64,000 bases of DNA from Cordilura impudica (lineage: Eukaryota > Arthropoda > Insecta > Diptera > Scathophagidae), in assembly GCA_963682025.1 (NCBI GenBank), contig OY821519.1, positions 96,251,585-96,315,584 on the forward strand, given 5' to 3'. The position numbers and the translations under genes were made by a program. The notes under the pieces were generated by a model. That model searched no databases and was not told the DNA's origin. It saw nothing but the letters and a program-made list of their open reading frames with translations. This document shows positions 45,512-57,300 of this stretch, in pieces. Numbering within the stretch: the first letter of the stretch is position 1; each line of letters begins with the position of its first letter.

Positions 45512-46965
45512 GAAATATATTATTGTTTTATCTGGAGTACCGCAAGGCAGCCATCTTGGACCGCTTTTATTTTCATTATTTATAACTGATTTACCTCAAG
45601 TTATTCAGTTTTCAAATGTCCTGATATATGCTGACGATGTAAAAGTCTTTATGAGTTACAACCAATACTCCGACCATACTTATCTTTAAAATGATTTGGA
45701 TTCGTTTCACTCACGGTGCATTTTAAATTTAGTGCAGCTGAATCTTAAAAAGTGCAGATATATAAGTTTTGTTCGAAAAAGACCAATATCTGTAAATTAT
45801 ATGTTGGGCGGATTTAAACCGTTTCGTTCCTCATATTACAATTACAGTAAACAAAGCCAGATGAATACTTGGTTATATAAAACTTTAGTCTAAAGAGTTT
45901 AATGATCCGTATGTAACAACAAGTAAGAAAATTATAGTCGGTGTATACCGACTATACGATACCCTATACCATGCGTTTAGAGACCCTATCTGTTAGGCCC
46001 AACTAACTGGGCATAGAAAATAAGCAAAAACCAAATTTGAGTGGGATTTTTATTAATTTTTTTGGCTGCAGATATGAAAAAGTTCATATCGGATGCTATA
46101 TCTATATAGGGACTTGGTCCAAAAATGGACCGATCCTGATCATGTTTGGTAAAGTCTTTTGTATTTTGCAAAAATATATACAAACAAAATTAGAGAAGAA
46201 TCAGTGCAATATTTTTGTTTTTTAATAGATTTAAGTGAAGATCGGGAAGCAGCTCTATATGGGGTCAAAGGGATCATTTTTGGACTACTCATTAATGGAT
46301 GTAATGAACGCATACAAACCCAATTTGAGTAAGATCTATATGACAATTTGGATCTTATGGCAATTTATGTTGATTTCATATGGGTAATTTGTATGGGGGC
46401 TAGGTCTGAACATGGACCGATTCTCACCAACTTCAATAGCGTTCATCCCATGGCCGATAAAAGCTTATATACCAAATTTCATCAAAATATATTCATATTT
46501 GCGACCTGCAGTTTGATTACAAGGTTTACATGGTCACACAGACGGACGGACGGACGGACATTGTTAAATCAACTCAGAAAGTGATTCTGATTCGATCGGT
46601 ATAATTAAAGATGGGTCTTGGTCAAATATTTTTGGTTGTTACAAACAGCAGCACAAAGTCATTATACCCAAACCACATAGTGGTATAGGGTATAAAAACA
46701 CTATACGCATCACTTGTAAGACCGATTTCGGAATATGCCTATATTATATGGGACCCTATCTATCAAACTCATATTGATCGCATTGAATGGGTGCAAAACC
46801 AATTCCTACTATTCCGTCTTCGCAGCTTAAATTTTAACCAATTAAATCTTCCGTCGTATAACACTAGACTCACCCTTGTTAAGCTGTCAACCTTAAAAGG
46901 CCACAGATCTATGCTAAACATTTCATTTCTTTTGAACATAATTAATGGCGATAATGTTGTTTCTT
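45512..46965 (+). pseudogene. LINE reverse-transcriptase fragment split by family A
   Basis: The left piece reads [18 protein letters not shown] and [14 protein letters not shown], the GVPQGS and catalytic YADD blocks of a non-LTR RT. The text continues to about 45895. After the family A copy (45920-46698) comes SLVRPISEYAYIIWDPIYQT and a VQNQFLLFRLRSL-like segment, the post-RT region. Frames are broken. It looks Jockey/I-like and differs from the LINE at 54990. Confidence 0.7.
45920..46698 (+). mobile_element. Family A, full copy inside a LINE fragment
   Basis: Complete from CAAGTAAGAAAATTATAGTC to GGTATAGGGTATAAAAA. It is very similar to the copy at 42237-43021: both share TAAGTGAAGATCGGGAAGCA GCTCTATATGGGGTCAAAGG (split), where others have a longer stretch. 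So these two belong to one subfamily. Confidence 0.8.
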
Positions 46966-46970
46966 GATCA

Positions 46971-47630
46971 ACGATACACTATACCATGATTTAGAGAACC
47001 TATCTCTTCGGTCCAACTAATTGGATATATAAAATAAGCATAAACCGAATTTGAGAGGCATTGTTATAAATTTTTTTGGCTGCAGATATGAAAAAGTTCA
47101 TATCGGGTGCTATATTTATATGGGGACTAGGCCGAAATATGGACCGATCATGTAAAGTCGCCTATATTTTGAAAAAATATATACAAACCAAATTTGAGAA
47201 AAATATGTGCAATATTTTTGTTTTTTGATATATTTAAGTGAAGATCGGGAAGCAGCTCTATATGGGGCCTATGACTAAGAATTGTCCTATAGGTATTATT
47301 TTTGGACTACTCATTAATGGATATAATAAACACATACAAACCTAATTTTACTGAGATCTATATTATAGTTTGGATCGATTTCATAGGGGTCATTTGTATG
47401 GGGGCTAGGTCTGAACATCGACCGATTCTCACAAATTTCAATAGCGATCATCCTATGGCCGATAAAAGCTTATATACCAATTTTCATCAAAATATATTCA
47501 TATTTGCGATTTGCAGTTTGATTACAAGGTTTACATGGACACACAGACGGACGGACGGATGGACGGTCATCGCTAAATCGACTGAGAAAGTGATTCTGAT
47601 TCCTATACACATAGCGGTATAGGGTATAAT
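46971..47630 (+). mobile_element. Family A copy, 5' truncated
   Basis: Starts at ATACACTATACCATGATTTA without the palindrome. The 3' end is rearranged (CTGATTCCTATACACATAGC) but closes with GTATAGGGTATAAT. Confidence 0.7.
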
Positions 47631-47734
47631 AAAAATCTATTACCAGTGTGCAATTTTTTTTAAGTTTTGAAAGAAAATATAATCCGAGAGGACCAAATCA
47701 ATGAATAGATTGCGGGGTGAGGCAATTCCAATTT

Positions 47735-48265
47735 TAACTCATTGATTTTGGTCACTGCAATAGCAGATATGTGAACTCATTGGTGAGACACCCCTTTCTT
47801 TTTCGGTTAATGCAGCCTTTTTTCTTAAACTTATTACTCGAACTCTGCAAACACTCGCAATAAATTGTCTTTTCCTTTTAAAACTGCCTGCCTTCTTTGG
47901 ACCCGATTCTCTTAGTCCACTGCTTTGACTGTTCCTTCGTGTTAGGTGTGGATTGATGGAGCCATGTTGCATACATGGTTAAGAATAGCTCGATTGAAAC
48001 ATCCTCGCGACGTTGTAATTGTTTCATTGCCACAAATGTGGCATCTTAACAATTTGAGCTGACCTAAGTTGAGAATAAAGACCCTGCAAACAATAGAGCG
48101 TCCAAAGAAGCGAAACTGATAACATATATTTGGGATCAGTTAGATCATCATTACTGAATTTTACATGGGCTTTTCACAGCATGCAATCTATCTTTAATGG
48201 ATGCTGTTAAGTAAATTAGAACTATTGCCTAGGATGTCATGATAAATCATTTCTTTTGAAGAGGT
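47735..48265 (-). pseudogene. mariner-like relic, copy 1 of the duplication
   Basis: The minus strand reads TWLHQSTPNTKEQSKQWTK, the block after the first catalytic Asp of mariner, followed by a decayed PKKAGSFK stretch. The flanking sequence to 48265 (AGATCATCATTACTGAATTT, CTTTTGAAGAGGTA) is shared with 53020-53495, so the whole block belongs to a duplication. Confidence 0.6.
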
Positions 48266-48351
48266 ATTTTTTGAAATACATACGTATTACCAGTCCTCAT
48301 CATTTTAAAATTTTAGTTATCAATACAAGTTTTTTTAAAATTTTTTTTCTT

Positions 48352-48520
48352 TAGTTCAATGGGAGACCCCTATGGAATCGACATATATTACCCTAAGATT
48401 CCGATTATTATTACTTGTGAGTGTTTATTATATCACTCAAAAGTTAAAGAGTAGGGAATATGATTAGCGTATGGGTACTAGATCCAAAAATGGTCCAATC
48501 AAGACTCTATTTAGTGAGCT
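48352..48520 (-). mobile_element. Family A fragment, strongly diverged
   Basis: CCCCTATGGAATCGACATAT ATTACCCTAAGATTCCGATT (split) and the adjoining GGGTACTAGATCCAAAAATG match separate parts of family A with gaps. Confidence 0.45.
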
Positions 48521-48782
48521 GAATAAAATTAATAAATAAAAGATAACTTGTCTGTCTAATTTTTTATTACGATTTGCATGTTTAGCAGAGCACAATACAC
48601 GGAAGAAATAGTCTAACTAAAAGTCTGCATTTTTAATTTTTTTATTTTTTTAAGATTTTAGATTGTATAATAATTGCATATTATAATATTAACAACGTTG
48701 GGAGGACTTTAAAACCACATTTTTTTTTGCTGGGGTTTAACATATATTTTATTATGTAAGAAACCTGGTACTTTTGGCATTT

Positions 48783-50756
48783 TTATACCCTATGCCACTA
48801 TGTGGTCGGGGTATAATGACTTTGTGCTGATGTTTGTAACTACCAAAAATAGACCCATCTTTTACGAGGGCGGATCAACAAGGCCGTGACTTTTAGAATG
48901 AAACACAGTTTTATTTGCAAAAAAAAAATATATATATTTCAACATGAGCTCCTTTCAGCTCAATACACTTAGTCCAACGTTTCTCCAATTTTTGTATCCC
49001 TTCCAAAAAATAGGAGGTCCATAAAATAGGCATTTTTGATCAATAATTTCATCATTGGAGCTAAATCACTTTCCATCGGCCCATTTCGTTAGGTTTGGAA
49101 ATAGGAAATAGTCTCTGGTGGCTAAATCCGGAATAAGGTACCAACCAATTCATGAAATTTTGCCATTGAGACTGCACACCATGCATTATCTTGATGAAAA
49201 AGAATTTCTTTCTTGGCCATATGTGGTAGTTTTTTTTTTTGTAAATCCTCGTTAAATCGGTCCAATAAGTTGGCATAATATTCGCCGTTTATTGCGTTTC
49301 TCTTTTGAAGGGATTCGATGTGAATTATCCCGCGTGCATCCCAAAAAACTGTTATCATCACCTTATTGGCCGACAAACTTACCTTGGAGCCGGTTCACCC
49401 GGATAAACCCATTGTTTAGACTGCTGCTTGGTCTCCGTAGTGTTGTAATGGATCCATGTTTCATCCACAGTTACAAAACGCCGCAAAAACTCATTCGAAT
49501 TGCAGTTTAACAACTCCAAACAATCCTTTGAAGTTGTCACACGATTACGTTTATGGTCAATTGAGAGCAAATGCGGCACCCATCTTGCAGACAGCTTTCT
49601 TAAACCCAACTTATCATTTGAAATCGAAACCACACTGCCATATGAAATGCCTATGACATCACAAGTCTGACGCACCTTTACTCTTCGACGGCCAACCCCA
49701 TATCGTGGATTTTTTCTAAATTTTCGGGTGTATTTACCTGAATTGACCGTCCAGAACATTCAGTGTCATTTGTATTTGTGCGACCACAACGAAAGTCAGC
49801 AAACCACTATTTTACCATTGAAATCGATGGTGCAGAGTCCCCATAGAATTTATCAAGCTTTTGCTTGATTTGAATGACGGTTTTTTTTCGCAAAAAATAA
49901 TTAATGAGCACTCGAAATTCACTTTTTTCCGTTAGAAAAAAAACCACGAGGTTGTATGTTTTGAACAGCTGTTAAACGCAAAATAAATGACAGAACTTGC
50001 ACAAAAATTTACAGAAGTCTATTAATAAGTGGTACTTGATGAGAACAGTCGCGGACTTATTGATCCGTCCTCTTATTATACCGATGGAATCAGAATCACT
50101 TTCTGAGTCGATTTAGCGATGTCCATCCGTCCGTCTGTGCATGCAAACCTTGCAATCAAACTACGGGTGGCAAATATTAATATATTTTGATGAAATTTAT
50201 CGGCCATAGGATGAACGCTATTCAAATTGGTGAAAATCGGTTCATGTTTAGATCTAGTCCCCATACAAATGATCCCTATGAGATCGACTTAAATTACCAT
50301 AATATATTATATCATATAGATCTCGGTCAAATTTGGTTGTGTATGTTATCCATCCATTAGTTAATATTTCTAAAATAAACCCTATAGGACAATTCTTAGT
50401 CATAGCCCCTATTTGCAGCTGACTCCCGGTCGTCACTTAAATCTATCAAAAAAACAAAAATTTTGCAAAAATTTTTCTCAAATTTCGTTTGTATATGTTT
50501 TTGCAAAATAAAAGTGACTTTACCAAATATGGTCAGGATCGGTTCATTTTTCGACCTAGTCCCCACACAGATATAGCATCAGATATGAACTTTTTTATAT
50601 CCGAAGGCAAAAAATTAATAATAATGCCACTCAAATTTGGTTTATGCTTATTTTCTGTATCTAATCAGTTGGACCTAAGATATAGGGGCTCTCAACGCAT
50701 GGTATAGGGTATCATATTGCCGGTATAGACCGACTATAATTTTCTTACTTGTTTTA
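48783..50756 (-). mobile_element. Family A copy split by a mariner
   Basis: The left part (48783-48864) runs from TTTATACCCTATGCCACTAT to AGACCCATCTTT. The right part (50074-50756) runs from TTATTATACCGATGG to TATAATTTTCTTACTTG. The mariner lies exactly at the family's CATCTTTTATTATACC position. Confidence 0.8.
48865..50073 (-). mobile_element. mariner element, nearly full length (1.2 kb), inactive
   Basis: Ends CGAGGGCGGATCAACAAGGC and inverse AGAGGACGGATCAATAAGTC form ~30-bp terminal repeats, flanked by TA on both sides. The minus strand reads the whole transposase: INYFLRKKTVIQIKQKLDKF (~49900), MVK-stop-WFADFRCGRTNTND, LSARWVPHLLSIDHKRNR (~49590), RFVTVDETWIHYNTTETK (~49460, catalytic Asp 1), VMITVFWDARGIIHIESLQK (~49350), KEILFHQDNAWCAVSMAK (~49190, Asp 2) and DYFLFPNL (~49100, Asp 3 block). 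It has a stop after MVK, a frame break at 49379 and another near 49125. The three catalytic Asp blocks remain recognisable (DD34D type). Confidence 0.85.
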
Positions 50757-50769
50757 AATCGTTTATACT

Positions 50770-51760
50770 TACAAATTATCGTGCGTCCTTTAATTTATTG
50801 GAAATATTGCCGCTTTACAATAAAATGTGAAGTATAATTAATTTAGTATTGTGTTGGTAACACACTGGTATATTCTTTGGGAACAATACAATTTATATTT
50901 ATATAATGACTGAAAATCTTACTCGGATGTAACAATATAAAATAATTTTTATAGCAAAAATTTCATACAGTGCGTTGGAATTTGACGAACAAAAACTGAT
51001 GATGCTAAAGAAATACAGCATACCGTTAAAGAATTTGTTACACCATGCAGAGAAATAGGGATATTACTTTTTCCAAATACTTGTGGGAATTTCGTTATTG
51101 TTTTTATTTGTCCACATTTAGAAACAATATAAATCTTGTTTTGTCAAAAATATGCAACAAAGTGTCGTACTACATAATATTGCAACATTATATGAGGACT
51201 TTAAAGCAGCGTTTGCTTGAAAGTTATTGTGAATTTTGCAGAACTCAATTATTTAAAGTATTTGTTTCAGATTACTTTAAAACAATAAACCATATTGAAA
51301 ACCAGGGCTTTACATATATTTTATATTTAACGACACACTGGTTTATAAACAGGGCTTCACTAATTAAATTTTTTGATGTGTAAACATCTATACGCGCAGG
51401 GGGGTAAATTTCTAATTCACAATACAATCACAAAAACAGCGTAATATGCGAGCGTAAGTTCTTACGCGTAACATGTAAGCATTAAGACAAATCGGTGTGA
51501 CATGATTGTTTGGTGAAAAAATTATGATATGGTATAACCTTTTAGTCGCTGTTTTCTGCATTTTATTTATTACCAGATGTTTACACATCTCCCCTGTGAT
51601 CAGACTCACATGATTTTTTTTTTTCTTGGCTTAGAATTAACTTTTGATGAATGAAATTCTTGACCAAATTTCATTAAAATTATTTATTTCTAATGAATGA
51701 ATTCGCTAAATAAATTCCATATAGTCTAAAGTCTTTGGCGATTAATGTAGTTAAGTCCCT
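50770..51760. repeat. Duplication copy 1, right block (pairs with 58785-59570)
   Basis: TTTAATTTATTGGAAATATT GCCGCTTTACAATAAAATG (split), GAATTTGTTACACCATGC, GTGGGAATTTCGTTATTGTT and AATGTAGTTAA occur in the same order in both intervals, with ~75-80% similarity by eye. The short element at 51375-51620 is present only here. Confidence 0.7.
51375..51620. mobile_element. Short element (family D), second copy
   Basis: Same 15-bp inverted ends GATGTGTAAACATCT and same flank CCCCTGTGATCAGACTCACA as at 25711. The central hairpin is a different sequence, GCGTAAG-TT-CTTACGC. Confidence 0.65.
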
Positions 51761-52120
51761 GGCAAACATAAATTTTTCATTTAGAATCTTAACTGTACGA
51801 ATTTGGGAACACCCAATTGGAAAGTTTACTCCACCCGCTGTATTCATCAGATATTGCTCCTTCTAATTTTCACTTTCTTCGATCGATGACGCATGGCCTG
51901 TCTGAGTTGCACTTCACATTATATGAAGATACCAAAAATTGATTCGATTTGGGAATATCCTCAAAAATAAGCATTCTTACGACGTGGTATCCGTATGCTG
52001 GGAAAAGATATTGGCAAGTGCGGGACAATACTTCGAATAAAAAATAGGGTTCGGTTTTTTTTTCACAATAAATATCCAATTTTTAATATTAAGTGCCGCT
52101 CATTAAAAAGAAGGGCGGTT
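51761..52120. other. No recognised gene; weak duplicate-flank similarity
   Basis: Decayed DNA. The phrase TTCGTATAATTC-like text near 51790 and a minus-strand frame at 51870-52079 could be mariner debris (PSDIAPSNFHFL-like order on the + side near 51845). This is too weak to call. Confidence 0.25.
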
Positions 52121-52676
52121 TTTTGGAAAAGTGATGTAATGTGAGTTTGTTTGTTTGTTTGTTTGTAGGAGGTAATCTGATCTTCCTGAAATTTCACATA
52201 GTCTTACTGCAGAAATGAGAAGTGCTATAAGCTATAATTTTTAAAATATTTTTAGTGGGCGTGGCACCTCCTACACAAAGTAAATTTTTCATGCAAATTT
52301 GTGTGAGGTCACCTATTATTAATGTTAGCAGCTATGCGGAAATGGGCGGTATCGGATAAGTGGGCGTGGTACCTCCCATACAAAGTAATTACTTAATATT
52401 ATTATATCTCGAGTACTATGACAGAGACAACTTTGAACATTTGTCTTAGGTCATCTATTATTAAGGTGAGAGTCGGACAAAAAATGGGCGGGATCGGACA
52501 AAGGGGTGCGGCACTCCTCATACCGATGAAATAATAAATATCATGTATCTGGAGTACTGTAATAGTGAGAGCCTTCGGACTTTGCGTGAGCCCTTTCATT
52601 ACGATGCGGAATGGTGGGGAGGGGAACGACGTGCAGGGGGGGTAGCGAAGCACACCGGGTCACATCTAGTACTTAA
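52121..52676. mobile_element. Helitron-like element with direct internal repeats
   Basis: It ends GCGAAGCACACCGGGTCACA TCTAG|T (split), the form of many Helitron 3' ends. Inside, AGTGGGCGTGGCACCTCCTA (52254), AGTGGGCGTGGTACCTCCCA (52360) and AGGGGTGCGGCACTCCTCAT (52500) mark three related units with GGGCGGTATCGGA between them. A (GTTT)n stretch lies at 52146-52170. The 5' end was not fixed. Confidence 0.5.
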
Positions 52677-53015
52677 TAAAAAAAACTATTATCATTGTAT
52701 TACTCCCAAAACCACTCTATGGTCAAGGTATTATGCACTTGTGTCCCATTTATTACACAAGAGTGGTCCAAGAACCACTCGAACTAACATAGAAAAAACA
52801 TACAATTTGGGCAAAACTACATGCATATGTACAAATGTATCTATTTCTTGTAGCTCGATACTTTTACCAGCGATATTCAATAGCTTTCGACCTTGTTTAA
52901 TGTAATAACCATCGAGCTGCACAAAATAAACATCAATCACATGCTTTACCTCTTTATTGTTGGAAAATCTTTAACCAGTGAGCGAATTTTAAAATTTCGA
53001 AAATAGCAGAAAATA
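52677..53015. other. No recognised gene
   Basis: A minus-strand frame (52731-52940, VIDVYFVQLDGYYI-type text after its start) has no family I recognise. AACCACTC/GAGTGGTC words suggest decayed repeats. Left unassigned. Confidence 0.25.
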
Positions 53016-53019
53016 TATG

Positions 53020-53495
53020 TATATCGCAATAGCAGATATGTGAACTTTTTCCTGAAACAAGCTTTAAATTTAAATTCATTATTCCAACGTTGCATAAAAC
53101 TGCAATTGATTATCTTTTCCTTTATGTTGCTTCGTCTTAGGTGTGGAGTGATGGAGCACTGTGGCATGGTTATGAATCGCATTAAAACATAAAATTATTG
53201 CTTCAAACATCGCCAAACACTCGATTAAAAACAATCTCACGACGTAGTATTTGTTCCATTGCCACAAATGCGACATCTTTTTTACAATTTCTGCTGACGT
53301 AAGCTGAGAATAAAGACCCAGAAAACAATAAAGCATCCAAAGAAGTGAAATAGATAATATACTTGGGATCAGTTAGATCATCATTAATGAATTTTACATG
53401 GGCTTGTCATAGGATACAAGCTGTCTTTAACGGATCCTGTTAAGGAATTTAGAACTGTTGCCAAGGATGTCATACGAAATCACTTCTTTTGAAGA
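53020..53495 (-). pseudogene. mariner-like relic, copy 2 of the duplication
   Basis: Same block as 47735-48265: CAATAGCAGATATGTGAACT at the left, GAGAATAAAGACCCAGAAAA in the middle, CTTTTGAAGAGGTA at the right. The minus strand keeps HHSTPKTKQ only. Confidence 0.6.
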
Positions 53496-53500
53496 GGTAA

Positions 53501-53670
53501 TTATACCCTATAGCACTATGTGGTCAGAGTATAATGATTTTGTGCTGAGGTTTGTAGCTTCCAAAAATATTTGAACTAGACCCATCACTTCCTGAGTCTA
53601 TTTAGCGATGTTCGTCTGTCCGTCCGTCTGTGTGTCATTGTAAACCTTGTAATTAAGCTACAGGACGAAA
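53501..53670 (-). mobile_element. Family A 3'-end fragment
   Basis: TTATACCCTATAGCACTATG through (GTCC)n to GTAATTAAGCTACAGGACG, in reverse. It stops at 53670. Confidence 0.65.
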
Positions 53671-53775
53671 ATATATATTATTTCATATTATTTGTAGTAA
53701 ATTTCTATATAGCTGTATTCTTAATAGTGAAACTGCTTCCGAAATAAATAAAAAACAAACAAAAAAATCATCAAC

Positions 53776-54331
53776 CAGTAAGAAATTTATAGCCGGTGTA
53801 GACCGACTCTCAGATCCAACTAATTAGATATAGAAAATAAGCATAAACCAAATTTGAGTGACATTGTTATTAATTTTTATGCTTTCGGATATAAAAAGTT
53901 CATATCGGATGCTATATTTATATGGGGACTAGGTCGAAAAATAAACCGATGATTATTACCAAATATATTTGTGCAAAACAAACCAAATTTGAGAACAATC
54001 TGTGTAATATTGTCCAATAGGTTCTATTTTTGGATTACCGACAAATGGATGAAATAAACCTATAAAAACCCAATTTGGCAGAGATATGTATGATAATTTG
54101 GATATTATGCGAAATTAAGTCAACCTCATTGGAGTCATTTGTATGGGGACTAGGTCTGAACATGAAAAATATATTCATATTTGCTACCTGTAGTTTGATT
54201 GCAAGGTTTACATTCACACACAGACGAATGGACGGACGAACGGACAGACGGACATCGCTAAATCGACTCAGAAAGTGATTCAGAGTTGATCGGTATAATA
54301 ACAGATGACCACATAGTGGTATAGCGCTTAA
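53776..54331 (+). mobile_element. Family A copy, internally deleted
   Basis: CCAGTAAGAAATTTATAGCC at the left, then several deletions (for example after 54010). The (GGAC)n tract is at 54228, and it ends CACATAGTGGTATAGCG. Confidence 0.65.
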
Positions 54332-54384
54332 AAAATCCATCAAATTTCTATTGCCATTTTCGTGTTTAGCAAGCCACAATGTAA

Positions 54385-57300
54385 AGGGTGTTTTTTTAAG
54401 GCAGATAGAACTTAAAATTGTAAAAAGTAACACAAAAGATTATAATTTAATCAAAAAAAAAACTTTTATTCGAAAGACCAATATATGACATTATTATTAG
54501 TTAATGACTTCGGGCATTTGGCCACCGCGGCTGTTCTTGACGCAGCGTATTCTGGACGTCCAATTATGAACAACTTTTTCGAGCATTACTAATAATACAA
54601 ACAATGTTGGCCTCCAAGGCAACAGGTGTTAAATCGCACGATGGTCGGTGGTTGCGGTCGCCGCATGGCACGAAATGCCACCTACATCTCCCCCGGATCA
54701 ATGTCAGACACATTTTCAGAATCATTGATAATGGTGCGTAGGGTCAGTTGTGGATTGGCGGCAATTTTGTTTCTTAAAAAACTCGTTAAGCCAAAAATGG
54801 GCCCCATCGCTGAACAAAATTTTTCGATAAGACATCAGGTCACTTTCAAACTGCTCTTGAGCCCAATCGGCGAAATCAGCTGGATTTTATACGGGTGTAG
54901 TCCAAGATCTTTGTGCAAAATATTCCAGAACCCCAACTGCACGACCGATGACGAATCGATATTCTGCGTGCGTTGCTTATAAAAACAAATTTTTAAATTA
55001 TGCCATCTCTTGTGGATAGTGTACTTTTATTTCCAAAGATGTGACTTCGGATATGGTTTATATTTTATGCAAACAACGATCTGGTATTAAAATATCTCAT
55101 ATTAATGCTCAGAGCTTACATTATATGTGTATCCGAAACATGGTTCAAGGAATCTATTCCAGATGATATTGTTACCTTAAACAACTTCCAAATATATCGT
55201 TGTGATCGGAAAACTCCTTGTGGAGGTGTGGCTATATACATATGTAAAAAAAAGGGTATAATAAGTAAAATATGCAGCAATTCTAACGATTTTGATAATT
55301 TATATAATCAAAATGATAATTCGCATAATAATATAAATACTAAAATAGAATACTTATTTGTTGAAATTGTAGCCGGTGGTAAAAAATTATATGTTGGATC
55401 TGTTTATAGACCTAATTGTAGAGTTAAAGCAGGCAATTTTTTGGAAAAACTTAAAACCCACACTGTGAAATACGATGATGTAATAATATGTGGGGATTTT
55501 AATTCAAACATACTTATTGTAAACCGGCTTATAAATGACATGCAATCTATTGGCTTTACATCAAAAAATAACATAACTTCAACTCATTACACTACTACAA
55601 ATAGCACATTACTGGACATATTTTTTGTCAGTAACACGAACAAAGTTTTGCTATATGACCAGTTATCGGCGCCATGTTTCTCCAAACATGATCTTATCTT
55701 TCTGTCTTATGACTTCCGGCTGCAGTATGTATCCGAAACAGTTACTTGTTATGACTTTCATAAAATAAACGATAATGTTCTGACCCATGAGTTTTACAGT
55801 ATTGATTGGGATTCAATCTATTATATGCCCTCAGTGGATGATCACCTCAATTTTTTAGAACATAACATACTAAACGTTTTTAAAAGGTCAGTTCCAGTTA
55901 AAACGTTTAAACAGGACTTTAAGAATAAACCATGGTTCAGTGGGGAAATTAAAACGACAATTGCTCGAAGAGATTTTGCTTATAAAAGGTGGAAAATTTT
56001 TAAAACTGACAATTTGCATATAGAATTTAAAAATGCACGAGGAGATGCTAATATGAAAATAAAAAAACGCAAAATCTGAATTCTATTCGCATCGTTTTTC
56101 ACCTGCAATCGGATCTAAGAAAACGTGGAGAGTCATACGTGAAATTGGTATAGGTAAATCACCTTGCAGAGTAAAAACTGATGTTGACATTAATGAGATA
56201 AATAAGGCTTTCACAAAACTTTCAAATGTTCCTCCTAATGCCGGTTACTATGACCAAAATCTACCCTCTAATATTAGCTGCAACCCATTTAGCTTTGATT
56301 GTGTATGTGCAGATGTATTGTTCACATGCCTTGCTATTAAATCAAACGCAGTTGGATTTGATGAACTTCACCTTAAATTTTTAAAAATAATTATCCACCA
56401 ATTGTTACCATACATCACTTATATATTCAATAATATAATTACAAAATGCATTTTCCCTACAAACTGGAAGTTTGCTAAAATAATACCAATACCTAAGTCT
56501 AGCAAAGAATATCGACCTATTGCCATTTTACCTTATTTATCAAAAGTATTTGAACGTTTACTCCATCAACAATTAAATAAATTCATTAATGATAATAATT
56601 TATAAACGCACAGACAATCCGGATTTAGACCAAAGCACAGTTGCATAATGGCTTCAGTTGATGTTTCTGAAGAAATACGGCGACGTATCGATGCTGGTGA
56701 CGTAGCACTACTTGTTCTACTGGATTATTCCAAAGCTTTTGATATGGTAGATCATGATGTTCACTGCTTTAAGCTACATAAAATGTTTAATTTCTCTTCA
56801 TTTTTTACTCGATTGTTATCATCGTATTTATCAGGTCGCTCTCAGTCTGTCTTTGTAAATAATAAAACTTCTTATTATTTGCCAGTTTTAAAGGGTGTGC
56901 CGCAGGATTCTATACTTGGACCTCTACTTTTTACGATATATGTTAATGATCTACCTCGACAACTGCAATACTGTGATATACATATGTACGCTGACGATGT
57001 GCAACTCTATGTCAGTAGTCACATCCATAATATAAACAATTTCATTGAAAATATTAACATGGAGCTTGAGAGAATCAACGCATGGGCAAATGCGAATGGA
57101 CTGTGTCTTAATCCTCTCAAGTCTAAATGTTTAATATTAGCCAAAAGAAGATTGATCTTGCCCCAGGAGCCAATATTACTTCTGAATAATCAACGAATAA
57201 AAATAGTACAAACCGCGAAAAATCTTGGTGTTACTTTTAACGACTCACTGACATGGTCTGACCACATAAACATTGCTTCAGGGAAAACTTTTTCAATGTT

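Noticed and set aside
42303..46584. Several short frames of similar sequence (for example starting MDLMAIYVDFI or MYIFLQNT)
   Set aside because: All lie in family A copies and recur because the repeat recurs; they carry no conserved frame across copies.
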